A stretch of 64,000 nt of DNA, from assembly GCF_000812945.1 (NCBI RefSeq), contig NZ_JSYM01000002.1, positions 62,001 to 126,000 of the forward strand, given 5' to 3'. The stretch comes from Flavobacterium sp. AED. Its GTDB lineage: Bacteria; Bacteroidota; Bacteroidia; Flavobacteriales; Flavobacteriaceae. Below the pieces are notes generated by a model. That model was not told the origin of the DNA, searched no databases, and saw only the letters and a program-made list of their open reading frames with translations. The translations under genes were made by a program, and so were the position numbers. Shown piece after piece: positions 43,711 to 52,319 of the stretch (position 1 is the stretch's first letter; the number at the start of each line of letters is the position of its first letter).

Positions 43711-45366
43711 TTATTTTTGAAAATCCTCAGAATTGATTTCTCTTTGTATTGTTTTTCTTTTTGCAACATCATAATAATGTTCGAAAGTAACTTTGTTTGG
43801 TGTTTCTTCACTATTTTCTAACTGATAGGCTTTTTTAAATCCTCTAAGCTTCACTTTTATATTTTCATCTTTTGCCCTAGTAGTTTTAAATTCATGTATT
43901 AAATCCAAGATATCATGGGCTATATAAACTGTGTCTTTTGCATCTATAATTACTTTTGAGTTTTCCGGAATATCATTCAGTGTAGATTTAATTGCCGCTT
44001 TATTTAAAAAAGATACTTCTTGTGCTAAATCGATATGAATGACATCACCATCCGCGTATTCTTCTTTTCTAAAATGATAAGCTCGTTTCAAGTTTCCTCT
44101 CAAAACAAATATAATACTAATGATAATTCCTAGCGCAACACCTTTTAATAAATCAGTAAATACAACTGCTAATAAAGTAGCGATGAAAGGAACAAACTGA
44201 TATTTTCCTTTTTCCCAGAAATGTTTGAATGTTGATGGCTTAGCTAATTTATATCCTACTAACAGTAATATTGCTGCTAATGTTGCCAATGGAATTTTAT
44301 TCAAAATGAATGGAATAGTTACAACACTTACCAATAAAAATAAACCATGAATGATGGTAGACATTTTAGATTTGGCTCCCGAATTACTATTTGCAGACGT
44401 ACGTACAATTACAGATGTTAATGGTAAACCACCTAAAAGAGCGCTCACCATATTTCCAATTCCTTGAGCTTTAAGCTCTACATTGGTATCTGTATAACGT
44501 TTTTGGACATCCATTCTATCAGCTGCTTCAATGCTTAATAGCGTTTCTATCGAAGCAACAATAGCAATGGTAAAGGCAACAACCCAAACTTTAGAATTTG
44601 TAATTCCAGAAAAATTAGGGGTTACAATTATTTGTTTGAATTCTTCTAAAGACGTTGGAACTGGTAACGAAACTAAATGCTCTTTGGCTATAGCTAATGA
44701 ACTTCCAGCTGATGTGAAAATCTCGTTCAAAATAACACCAACAATTACAGCTACAAGTGCACCGGGAACTAATTTTAATTTTTTCAAAAAAGGAACTTTA
44801 TCCCAAGCAATTAATATTACCAATGAAAGTAATGTTATAATAATGGAACCCAATTGAATGTAATTAAAAACGGCCAGTAACGCAGAAAATGTATTGCTTC
44901 CTCCCAATTCTAAAAAGGCTTGATCCCCTTCAAAATCACTATCATAACCAAAAGCATGGGGCAGTTGCTTGAGAATAATAATAATTCCAATTCCGGCTAA
45001 CATTCCTTCAATTACATTGGTTGGGAAATAATTTGAAATAGTTCCTGCCTTGATAAATCCCAATACTAATTGGATTAAACCGGCAATAAAAACTGCAGTT
45101 AAAAAAACGTCAAAAGCACCTAAATCCGTTATTGCAGTAAGAACTATAGCAGTTAATCCAGCAGCTGGACCCGAGACACTTAAATGAGATTTACTTAAAT
45201 AACCTACCACGATACCACCTATAATACCTGAAATTATCCCCGAAAATAACGGTGCACCTGAAGCCATTGCAATACCTAAACACAATGGAAGCGCCACCAA
45301 AAAAACCACTAAACCTGATGCAAAATCGGATTTGAGGTTAGCAAAAAGATTGATTTTTTTTGTCAT
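43711..45366 (-). CDS. SulP-family anion transporter with STAS domain
   Basis: A 551-residue inner-membrane protein. GLVVFLVALPLCLGIAMASG (about 17-36) is the classic SulP start; SGPAAGLTAIV (about 65-75) follows, then about 10-12 membrane segments to about residue 425. The C-terminal part (about 440-540) is a STAS domain (DVIHIDLAQEVSFLNKAAI-type strand and KVIIDAKDTVYI). SulP proteins carry sulphate or bicarbonate; the adjacent carbonic anhydrase suggests bicarbonate. Expression may be controlled at the inverted repeat 45402-45420. Confidence 0.9.
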   Translation of the reverse strand: MTKKINLFANLKSDFASGLVVFLVALPLCLGIAMASGAPLFSGIISGIIGGIVVGYLSKSHLSVSGPAAGLTAIVLTAITDLGAFDVFLTAVFIAGLIQLVLGFIKAGTISNYFPTNVIEGMLAGIGIIIILKQLPHAFGYDSDFEGDQAFLELGGSNTFSALLAVFNYIQLGSIIITLLSLVILIAWDKVPFLKKLKLVPGALVAVIVGVILNEIFTSAGSSLAIAKEHLVSLPVPTSLEEFKQIIVTPNFSGITNSKVWVVAFTIAIVASIETLLSIEAADRMDVQKRYTDTNVELKAQGIGNMVSALLGGLPLTSVIVRTSANSNSGAKSKMSTIIHGLFLLVSVVTIPFILNKIPLATLAAILLLVGYKLAKPSTFKHFWEKGKYQFVPFIATLLAVVFTDLLKGVALGIIISIIFVLRGNLKRAYHFRKEEYADGDVIHIDLAQEVSFLNKAAIKSTLNDIPENSKVIIDAKDTVYIAHDILDLIHEFKTTRAKDENIKVKLRGFKKAYQLENSEETPNKVTFEHYYDVAKRKTIQREINSEDFQK

Positions 45367-45401
45367 AATACCTTACTGAAAATTGAATACAAAGAATTTG
45401 T

Positions 45402-45420
45402 TCACATTGTTATAATGTGA
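45402..45420. promoter_or_regulatory. Inverted repeat upstream of the SulP gene
   Basis: TCACATT and AATGTGA are perfect inverted arms with 5 bases between, 36 bases before the SulP start codon. The position suits an operator. It is not a match to the usual CRP order (TGTGA first), so the binding protein is unknown. Confidence 0.4.
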
Positions 45421-45455
45421 GAATTAGATTTTAAAATTTTAAAATCAACGTTGTA

Positions 45456-45737
45456 TTAAACTTGGTCAGGTGGGGGAATGAATATAGTAGAAGCAATTAT
45501 ATCGTGTTTAGACAAGTTCTCTGATAGAATAAGACTTGAAGTTAACTCCGATAAATTGATTATTTCATATGCCATTTCAAAATGAAAAATTGCTTTAATC
45601 TGTTTGTGTGATTGTTCTTCTTCAAAAAAACTATAGGTAATAGAAGTATCAGTACTTTTCTCTATAGCACTAACAATTGTTGGTGTCAAAAGAAAAGCAA
45701 TAAAAACAAACAATAATATTCTTGCAATTAGCTTCAT
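45456..45737 (-). CDS. Small exported protein of unknown function
   Basis: A protein of about 93 residues from the ATG at 45737, which gives a normal signal peptide (MKLIARILLFVFIAFLLTPTIVSAIE); an ATG at 45761 would add 8 residues. The mature part (about 70 residues) has no recognised motif, is mildly acidic, and contains FHFEMAYEI and a proline-rich end (FIPPPDQV). It lies 89 bases upstream of the SulP gene on the same strand, so it could share its promoter. No function can be assigned. Confidence 0.6.
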   Translation of the reverse strand: MKLIARILLFVFIAFLLTPTIVSAIEKSTDTSITYSFFEEEQSHKQIKAIFHFEMAYEIINLSELTSSLILSENLSKHDIIASTIFIPPPDQV

Positions 45738-46325
45738 TGCTGCAAAAGTAGAATTTAACAAATGAAATAAATACTATTTTATGAAATTTAAAACAAAATT
45801 AACATCTGTATTGTTTTTATAGAAGGAGTAATTAGAATTGTTACAATCTTTATGTTTTGTTGATTTATGTGAGTAATTAACGAATGTGTTTAAAATAGTT
45901 ATTTGTGTAAATGCTGTTTAATATTAGGGGGTTGTTGTTTGTTTTTGATTAAAATACAAGTAAAATAACTTTTTTTTATAGGTATTTTGTATATATTGTA
46001 TAAAAAACAGGGGTGTTGTTAGATTTGTTGATTATGAAATTTTTAAAATATTACAGTAATAATATGGAATATCTATTATTCTCTAATGATTTTTTGTTAT
46101 CAATAATTCTTCTCGAAAAGAGCCAAAAAAGTAATTATTAATTATTCAAGTAAGATAAAAGTTAATAAATTCGCCAAAAGGAAAAAGTATTTGACTCCTA
46201 AAAAACAATGATTAAGACGTTATTTCTTTTTTAGATCATATAATAAAAATGGCAAATCAAAATATTTAATACCTATTTAACCAAAGTAATACCCAACCAG
46301 ATTAATAACTAAAACTAAATTAAAC
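45738..46325 (+). other. Intergenic region without gene
   Basis: A divergent, strongly AT-rich region. It contains the upstream part of the next gene (a porin) and, on the other strand, of the small exported protein. TTGACTCC at 46191 could be a -33 element, but the -7 (TAAGACGT) is poor. Nothing else was recognised. Confidence 0.45.
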
Positions 46326-47375
46326 ATGAAAAAAGCATTAACTATTTTAGTAATTTTACTAACGACAAGCATGACATTTGCACAAGATGCGCCAGCACCA
46401 GCAACTACTTTTGGAGGATCAGCTGATATGTATTATAAATATGATTTTGCTAACTTAGCAGGAAATGGAAAAACTAGTTTTACTAATTCTCATAACTCGT
46501 TTGAGTTAGGAATGGCTTCGATTGAGGCATCTCATAAAATGGGTAAAGCATCTGTTTTTGTAGATTTAGGTTTTGGAAACAGAGCAAAAGAATTTACCTA
46601 TAATGACAATGCAAGCTCATTTATGATTAAACAATTGAATTTCACTTATGAAATTACAGATAAATTTAAAGTTACCGCAGGTAGCTTTGGTACTCATATA
46701 GGATATGAACTATTGGATGCTGTAGATAATAAAAACTATAGTATGTCTTATGCTTTTACAAACGGACCATTTTTTAATACAGGTGTAAAAGCGCAATATA
46801 CTTCAGGTAAAGTTAGTTTTATGGCTGGAGTAACAAATCCTACAGATTTCAAAACTGCTCTTGAGGCGGGTTCTACTCAAAAAACTTTCATCGGACAAGT
46901 TGCTTATGTTGGAGATTCAGGAAGTATTTACTTTAACGTAACTTCTGGTAGCTCAAATCCTGCAACTACTGTGAATAAAACACAATTTGATGTAGTAGCG
47001 TCTAAAAAGATTTCTGATAAATTCTCTTTAGGATTTAATGGGACTTACGCTTTGATAAACGATGATGTAATTAGTGCTAATGACGAAAAATGGTTTGCTT
47101 TAGTTGGATATGCTACATATGCTCCAAAAAATAACCTTAGTTTAGCATACAGATTAGAATATTTTGATGCAACAGATGCTGCTGTTACTCTTTCTGCTTT
47201 AGGTGGATCTAGTATTGTAGGGAATACACTTTCATTAAACTACAAAGTTGGGAATTTAACGATTATTCCTGAGGTTAGAGTTGATCTTTCATCAGAAGAT
47301 GTATTTATGGATAGTAATTCAAGCCCATCAAGTTCTAATGCATATCTTTTATTAGGAACAACTTATAGTTTCTAA
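46326..47375 (+). CDS. Outer-membrane porin-like beta-barrel protein
   Basis: A 349-residue exported protein; signal peptide ends MTFAQD (about residue 20), followed by a short Pro/Ala stretch. The rest has a regular pattern of amphipathic strands (SVFVDLGFGNRA, FKVTAGSFGTHIGYELLD, LSLAYRLEYFDA) and ends in an aromatic residue (LLLGTTYSF), as in outer-membrane barrels. It resembles the Gram-negative BBP2 porins. Its signal peptide resembles that of the barrel at 42076, but the mature parts differ. Role unknown. Confidence 0.72.
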   Translation: MKKALTILVILLTTSMTFAQDAPAPATTFGGSADMYYKYDFANLAGNGKTSFTNSHNSFELGMASIEASHKMGKASVFVDLGFGNRAKEFTYNDNASSFMIKQLNFTYEITDKFKVTAGSFGTHIGYELLDAVDNKNYSMSYAFTNGPFFNTGVKAQYTSGKVSFMAGVTNPTDFKTALEAGSTQKTFIGQVAYVGDSGSIYFNVTSGSSNPATTVNKTQFDVVASKKISDKFSLGFNGTYALINDDVISANDEKWFALVGYATYAPKNNLSLAYRLEYFDATDAAVTLSALGGSSIVGNTLSLNYKVGNLTIIPEVRVDLSSEDVFMDSNSSPSSSNAYLLLGTTYSF

Positions 47376-47399
47376 TTAAATAAGACAATATTTTTTTTT

Positions 47400-47439
47400 G
47401 CTGTCAAGATACTTTTTAAGTGTTTTGGCAGCTTTTTTT
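47400..47439 (+). terminator. Terminator after the porin gene
   Basis: A long hairpin, GCTGTCAAGATACTT with AAGTGTTTTGGCAGC, with two to three mismatches or wobble pairs and TTTTTTT immediately after. Located 25 bases past the stop codon. Confidence 0.8.
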
Positions 47440-47601
47440 ATGGAATCAAAATGGATTTCTTAATAAAAGTGGTTGAGTTAAGAGTAATGTTTTAATAGCC
47501 CAAAAATAGAACCTTTCAATAAAAGCTCATTTGCAGTATTTTGTTGTTGTTTAATAGTTAGATTATTAAAATATTTATTTTTATTACTGTTTATTTATAA
47601 T

Positions 47602-47628
47602 CCTGCAAGGTTTCTAAAACCTTGTAGG
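47602..47628. repeat. Small intergenic inverted repeat
   Basis: CCTGCAAGGTTT and AAACCTTGTAGG pair around CTA with one wobble. Sequences of this kind are common in intergenic regions of flavobacteria. It sits between two terminators, so it is probably not needed for ending transcription. Confidence 0.5.
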
Positions 47629-47738
47629 TGTCATCTTTAGATTTACATACCTATTAGGTAAAAAAAAGGCTTTCAGGAAAATCAGTTATCCATAAGTTAA
47701 TTGATTTGTACAGTTTATAAAATAATAACTGTATAAAA

Positions 47739-47776
47739 GAAATGGACTTTTTGAAAGATTCAAAAAGCCCATTTCT
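47739..47776. terminator. Bidirectional terminator
   Basis: GAAATGGACTTTTTGA and TCAAAAAGCCCATTTC pair with one A-C mismatch around a short loop. It lies after the amidase gene (minus strand) and can also stop plus-strand readthrough. Confidence 0.72.
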
Positions 47777-47797
47777 TTATTTCTTAAAACTGATAAA

Positions 47798-48700
47798 TTA
47801 TTGTTTCTTATATATCGAGTAGATTATATTCTTGGTGTTTTCATCTACTGTTTCATCTACTTGAGATTGGATATAATGCAATTTGAATGCTGTTATAGCA
47901 GCCGAAAGGTTTTTTGTATCATAGCCAATAATACGCAATCCTTGTTCTATATTGAAGTCAGCTGGTGCAGTTTCTAAGGGTTCATCAGACCAAATTCCAA
48001 ATCCTTTCTCTGCTAAAATTTTCCAAGGGAATAAAGCACTCGGGTCTTTTTTTCTGGTAGGAGCAATGTCTGAATGACCAATAATATTTTGAGTAGGAAT
48101 ATTGTAATCTTTTTTTAGTTTAGTCAAAAGGGCTAGTAAGCTATTGATCTGTAATTCAGTAAAAGGTTCTATTCCGTTATTGTCTAGTTCAATTCCTATT
48201 GACGCAGAGTTGATATCCGTGTTTTTTCCCCAGGAACCAATACCTGCATGCCATGCTCTTAAATAGTCATTTAGCATCTGAACTACTTTACCATTATCTG
48301 AAATTACATAATGAGAACTTACCTGAGACTCTATTTTTGTAAATGTATTTACGGTTTGTTTCAATGAATCTTGAGCAGTATGATGTATAATTATGAAATT
48401 AGGTTTTCGTAAATTAAAATTTACGGTGCCTATCCATTCGGTGTTAATTCCATTTGTTAAAGGAGTAGAACCCATTTTTGAAATGGAATCTTTAAAAATA
48501 TGTAATTGTTTTGCGTATAAAGTATCGATACTTATTGATGTCACTGGAACAGAAGGCAAAACATGTGGCTCTTTGTCTGAAATAGTTTCCTTTAATGTTT
48601 TGAGTTTCGTATCGTATACTTTCTCACTAGCTTTATAAGGGTTAGTGGAACAGGAAGTTATTAGAATAACTAAAATTAAAATCTGAAAATGTTTAGTCAT
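47798..48700 (-). CDS. N-acetylmuramoyl-L-alanine amidase (Amidase_2), lipoprotein
   Basis: A 300-residue protein with lipobox ITSC (C17), so exported and lipid-anchored. The zinc ligands H106 (IIIHHTA), H209 (IIGHSD) and D219 (RKKDP) agree with the Amidase_2 family and AmiD. It cuts the bond between muramic acid and the peptide stem in cell-wall turnover or recycling. WHAGIGSWGKNTDINSASIGIELDN-type central motif (WHAG, SIGIELDN) is intact. Downstream neighbour of rimO with the small Gly-rich gene between. Confidence 0.93.
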   Translation of the reverse strand: MTKHFQILILVILITSCSTNPYKASEKVYDTKLKTLKETISDKEPHVLPSVPVTSISIDTLYAKQLHIFKDSISKMGSTPLTNGINTEWIGTVNFNLRKPNFIIIHHTAQDSLKQTVNTFTKIESQVSSHYVISDNGKVVQMLNDYLRAWHAGIGSWGKNTDINSASIGIELDNNGIEPFTELQINSLLALLTKLKKDYNIPTQNIIGHSDIAPTRKKDPSALFPWKILAEKGFGIWSDEPLETAPADFNIEQGLRIIGYDTKNLSAAITAFKLHYIQSQVDETVDENTKNIIYSIYKKQ

Positions 48701-48729
48701 ACTTTTGTCTTTAGTTTTTATTCAAAAAA

Positions 48730-49197
48730 TTATCTGTTCCTTTTTGATTTTTTCGGGTTTTTACTTTCTTCTTTAAAAACCTTGTATTTTTCCTTTTGAT
48801 CGTCGTTCAATAACTCTACAACCTTTCTTTCTGTATTTTCTGAAAGTATTTGAATGTCTTTCATTTGGTCACTTTGATTGGTGTCTTGTTTTAATATGAC
48901 TCCTTGCTGTTTAATGCTTTCTGTCAATATGTTTGCAATAGCAATTTCTTGAAGTTCATCAAGTACCAGTGCAGGTTTTAGTCTTTCCATGATTTTTCCT
49001 ACAGTTTCTTCAACTGGGACTTCTCTTGGTTTGTCCGGTGTTCTATTTTGATCCATTCCGCTATTCATGCGGCCGCTACCATAACCATTTCTGCCATAGC
49101 CACCTCCACCATAACCACTATTTCCATATTGCGCTGAAATAGTATTAATAGACAATAACATAAATGCGGTCACAAATAAAGACGGAACTATTTTCAT
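48730..49197 (-). CDS. Small exported protein with Gly/Tyr-rich N-terminus
   Basis: A 155-residue protein; signal peptide ends near TISAQ (about residue 22). Residues 23-47 are a Gly/Tyr/Asn-rich stretch (YGNSGYGGGGYGRNGYG). The rest is helical and charged (ETVGKIMERLKPALVLDELQEIAIANIL, about 64-90; TERKVVELLNDDQKEKYKVFKE, about 121-142), resembling Spy/CpxP-type periplasmic proteins in pattern. It is 29 bases upstream of the amidase gene and 42 bases downstream of rimO. No firm family match; a chaperone-like role is a guess. Confidence 0.62.
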   Translation of the reverse strand: MKIVPSLFVTAFMLLSINTISAQYGNSGYGGGGYGRNGYGSGRMNSGMDQNRTPDKPREVPVEETVGKIMERLKPALVLDELQEIAIANILTESIKQQGVILKQDTNQSDQMKDIQILSENTERKVVELLNDDQKEKYKVFKEESKNPKKSKRNR

Positions 49198-49239
49198 ATT
49201 TAATGTTTTAAACAGGGTTTCAAAAACTATATTACAAAT

Positions 49240-50553
49240 TTAAACAGGCTCACCATATAAATCAAATTCTGTAGCCTCAATAATTTTTATCATTACAAAT
49301 TCACCAGTTTTTACATAATGTTTTGAAGCATCAATCAAAACTTCGTTATCTACATCTGGGCTGTCAAATTCAGTACGTCCCACAAAATGACCACCTTCTT
49401 TTCGGTCAATGATACATTTGAATGTTTGACCTACTTTTTCTTGGTTTAAATCCCAAGAAATTTGAGATTGTAATTCCATTATTTCATTAGCACGCTCTTG
49501 TTTTACGGTATCAGGAACATCATCTTCTAATAAGTAAGCATGTGTATTTTCTTCATGAGAATAAGCAAAACAACCCATTCTGTCAAATTTCATTTCTTGA
49601 ACAAAATCTTTCAATATGTTGAAATCTTCTTGCGTTTCTCCTGGATAACCTACGATTAAAGTCGTACGAATTGCCATTCCGGGAACTGCTTCACGGAAAT
49701 TTTTTAATAATTTTGTTGTTTTTTCTTGAGTGGTCCCGCGACGCATCGATTTCAAAATAGAATCTGAAATGTGTTGCAACGGAATATCAATATAATTACA
49801 AATCTTAGGCTCGCGTTTCATGATTTCCAAAACATCCATAGGAAATCCGGTAGGGAAGGCATAGTGCAAACGAATCCATTCGATTCCTTCCACTTTTACT
49901 AAAGCTTCTAATAATTCACCAAGATTTCTCTTTTTATAAAGATCCAGACCGTAATAAGTCAAATCTTGAGCAATTAAAATCAATTCTTTTACGCCATTTT
50001 TAGCTAAACCTTCCGCTTCTTTTACTAATTTTTCAATAGTTTGCGAAACGTTTTTTCCTCGCATTAATGGAATCGCGCAAAAACTGCATGGTCTGTCGCA
50101 ACCTTCAGAAATTTTTAAATAGGCATAATTTTTAGGAGTTGTAGTTAATCGTTCGCCTAATAATTCATGTTTATAATCAGCTCCCAAAGCTTTCAATAAT
50201 TGTGGCAACTCTGTAGTTCCAAAAAATTGATCCACATTTGGAATTTCTTTTTCTAAATCAGGTCGGTAACGTTCTGATAAACATCCGGTAACGAAAACTT
50301 TATCTACTAATCCTCTTTCTTTTTTATCCGCATATTGTAAAATCATGTTTACAGATTCTGCCTTAGCATTATCAATAAATCCACAAGTATTTATAACAAT
50401 AATATTGCCTTCCTCAGCTTCTGGAGCTTCGTGAGTAACATCTTTTCCGCTTGCGCGAAGCTGCCCCATAAGGACTTCACTGTCATATACATTTTTCGAA
50501 CACCCTAGAGTGATTACGTTGATTTTATTCTTTTTTAAAGACTTCGTTCTCAT
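49240..50553 (-). CDS. rimO: Ribosomal protein S12 methylthiotransferase RimO
   Basis: A 437-residue cytoplasmic radical-SAM enzyme. The N-terminal UPF0004 domain has three cysteines for the first cluster (C18, C57, C91). The radical-SAM motif is C152-x3-C156-x2-C159 (GCDRPCSFCA) with the next residues IPLMRGK typical of RimO. A TRAM domain ends the protein (about 370-437). It adds a methylthio group to an aspartate of S12. The start sequence KINVITLGCSKNVYDSE separates RimO from MiaB. Its -7 region may be TAATTTTG on the minus strand at 50586-50593. Confidence 0.95.
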   Translation of the reverse strand: MRTKSLKKNKINVITLGCSKNVYDSEVLMGQLRASGKDVTHEAPEAEEGNIIVINTCGFIDNAKAESVNMILQYADKKERGLVDKVFVTGCLSERYRPDLEKEIPNVDQFFGTTELPQLLKALGADYKHELLGERLTTTPKNYAYLKISEGCDRPCSFCAIPLMRGKNVSQTIEKLVKEAEGLAKNGVKELILIAQDLTYYGLDLYKKRNLGELLEALVKVEGIEWIRLHYAFPTGFPMDVLEIMKREPKICNYIDIPLQHISDSILKSMRRGTTQEKTTKLLKNFREAVPGMAIRTTLIVGYPGETQEDFNILKDFVQEMKFDRMGCFAYSHEENTHAYLLEDDVPDTVKQERANEIMELQSQISWDLNQEKVGQTFKCIIDRKEGGHFVGRTEFDSPDVDNEVLIDASKHYVKTGEFVMIKIIEATEFDLYGEPV

Positions 50554-50644
50554 AACATTATAATCCCGATAATTTGGGAATTTTGCAAAATTACAATTTT
50601 TTATTCAAACTGAACTTATTTCAGTTTTTTTTCAATTTTTTTAT

Positions 50645-50715
50645 GGAGCTATTCCTGCTGTACGTTGCAATCTCCCGAAAAAAAATCGGGAGGATTTACA
50701 CTGCCATCAGGGCTA
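50645..50715 (+). ncRNA. Structured repeat element, copy 2 (possible Flavo-1-like RNA)
   Basis: Same ends and core as 2910-2989 (GGAGCTAT, ACGTTGCAATC, GGGCTA). The central hairpin is CTCCCGA with TCGGGAG here, completely different in base content from copy 1 but in the same place. The CCTG/CAGG pair replaces CCAG/CTGG. The bulged G in the 3' arm is kept. As with copy 1, the element lies upstream of a minus-strand gene, here rimO, and the flanking genes are both on the minus strand. Confidence 0.55.
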
Positions 50716-50750
50716 AAAAAAATCCGTTCCATAATAACGAAACGGATTTT
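50716..50750 (-). terminator. Terminator after the FadL-like gene
   Basis: AAAATCCGTT pairs with AACGGATTTT around 12 bases (50719-50728 and 50741-50750). Read on the minus strand, the stem is followed by a run of T. It lies just downstream of the gene ending at 50769. Confidence 0.82.
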
Positions 50751-50768
50751 CTATAGTAGTTTTAGGAA

Positions 50769-52271
50769 TTACAATTCGAATAATAAAGTCAAAGAAACAT
50801 TATTATTCATAGTATTTATTTTAGCTCCATCAGTAAAACCTTGACTAAAAAAACCTTGTTGCGAATTTCTTTTTGCTGTTGAATAGGATAAATCAACTTT
50901 GGTTGAACCAAAATTATATCCTAAACCACCTGAATAACCAGTTAAATCACCAACGGTTGTTTTGTTTTTATAAGGACTCTGTTCGTAACGGTATCCGGCT
51001 CTTAAACTTAATTGCTCAATTTTGTATTCAGCACCTACTCTCACTTCGTTGGTTTTGTCTAAAACTGAATTCATATAGCTGTTTACATCACGGAAATAAG
51101 AATCATTTTCAGGTTTGAATTTAGTATTGCTGTAATCTTTCATGGCGTAATCAATACTTATTAACCCAGATTTACCAAAAACATAAGCAAAACTTCCAGT
51201 CAGTTTACTTGGTGTTTGTAGCTTATAAGGTGCATAAACATTTGTGATTTGTGGATCAACAACATCGTTCGTATCAGGTAGGTTTGCAGCACTACTCACA
51301 GCAACTAGTTTTTGAGAAAACTCATCACTTAAGTGATACCAAGTTGATGATTCGTAAGCCAGTCCTAAGCGAACTTCATTCGTAACTTTTGCAATAGCAC
51401 CTATTTGAAATGAAAATCCTGTTCCGTAAGTGTACAATTCATTATCAAAACGCAGTCTCGTTATTGTGTAATCAGTAGTCAATGGAGCACTATTGTCTTC
51501 ATAAAAACTGGTAGATTGTCTGTAATCGGTAAAATGAGAGTTTAAATTCAGTCCTATGTATAGTTTGTCTTTGTATGAAGTTGCCGCATTAAATGACAAT
51601 TTTCCATTATATCCATTAGTGCTGATGGTGTTTTCTTGATAATAATTTCCACCCGCAGGAACATTTGAAGTGTATTGTGTATTATTAGAATTTGTGCTTT
51701 CTGGATTTATTACATATCCTTGGTATCCTAAAAAAGCTTGTTGCGCTCCATGATTTAAACTTCCATAACTGGAATCTCTTAAGTCGCTTAATGGTACTCC
51801 ATTTGCATAACTCAAAAAATAGCCGTCAACAGAGTTGGTTGGATTAGTTCCTGCAGAAAATATAGAATTATTATAATTGTTTACGTTGTCATAATTGACT
51901 CCTAAAGAAAACTTTTTCCAATTGCTATTTGAATTCTGATTTTTAAAAACAAAAACACCTCCAGCTTGGTTTAGATCAAAGGAATTGTTTTTATCAGTTG
52001 TAGTAGAGCCAAAATAATTGGAATTGTTTTTTGTATTGTAACTACTCAAAGTAGCACCTATTTGATTGTTTGAAAAAACTGCAGAACCAGCAGGATTTAT
52101 ATTCAAAGACGATAAATCTCCACCAAGTGCTCCAAAGGCACCTCCCATAGCTCTAAAACGTGCAGTACCATTTAAGTTGTCTTGTGCATATCGCATCGCA
52201 TCTGTTATTTCTTGTGATTGTACAGCACTAAAAGTGAAGCCAGTCAATAGTAGGAATAAATATTTTTTCAT
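50769..52271 (-). CDS. OmpP1/FadL-like outer-membrane transport protein
   Basis: A 500-residue exported protein; signal peptide to about residue 19 (SAVQSQ). The N-terminal RYAQDNLNGTARFRAMGGAFGALGGDLSSLNINPAGSAVF region (about 27-66, with AMGGA and NPAG) is the hatch and first strands of the FadL/TodX family. The body consists of beta strands and the end is NVSLTLLFEL, an aromatic barrel end. It moves hydrophobic compounds such as fatty acids or aromatics across the outer membrane. Substrate unknown. Confidence 0.85.
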   Translation of the reverse strand: MKKYLFLLLTGFTFSAVQSQEITDAMRYAQDNLNGTARFRAMGGAFGALGGDLSSLNINPAGSAVFSNNQIGATLSSYNTKNNSNYFGSTTTDKNNSFDLNQAGGVFVFKNQNSNSNWKKFSLGVNYDNVNNYNNSIFSAGTNPTNSVDGYFLSYANGVPLSDLRDSSYGSLNHGAQQAFLGYQGYVINPESTNSNNTQYTSNVPAGGNYYQENTISTNGYNGKLSFNAATSYKDKLYIGLNLNSHFTDYRQSTSFYEDNSAPLTTDYTITRLRFDNELYTYGTGFSFQIGAIAKVTNEVRLGLAYESSTWYHLSDEFSQKLVAVSSAANLPDTNDVVDPQITNVYAPYKLQTPSKLTGSFAYVFGKSGLISIDYAMKDYSNTKFKPENDSYFRDVNSYMNSVLDKTNEVRVGAEYKIEQLSLRAGYRYEQSPYKNKTTVGDLTGYSGGLGYNFGSTKVDLSYSTAKRNSQQGFFSQGFTDGAKINTMNNNVSLTLLFEL

Positions 52272-52319
52272 TTTATTTCAGGTAAAGTTTAGTTTTTTAT
52301 TCAATTATTAAGAAGGGAA

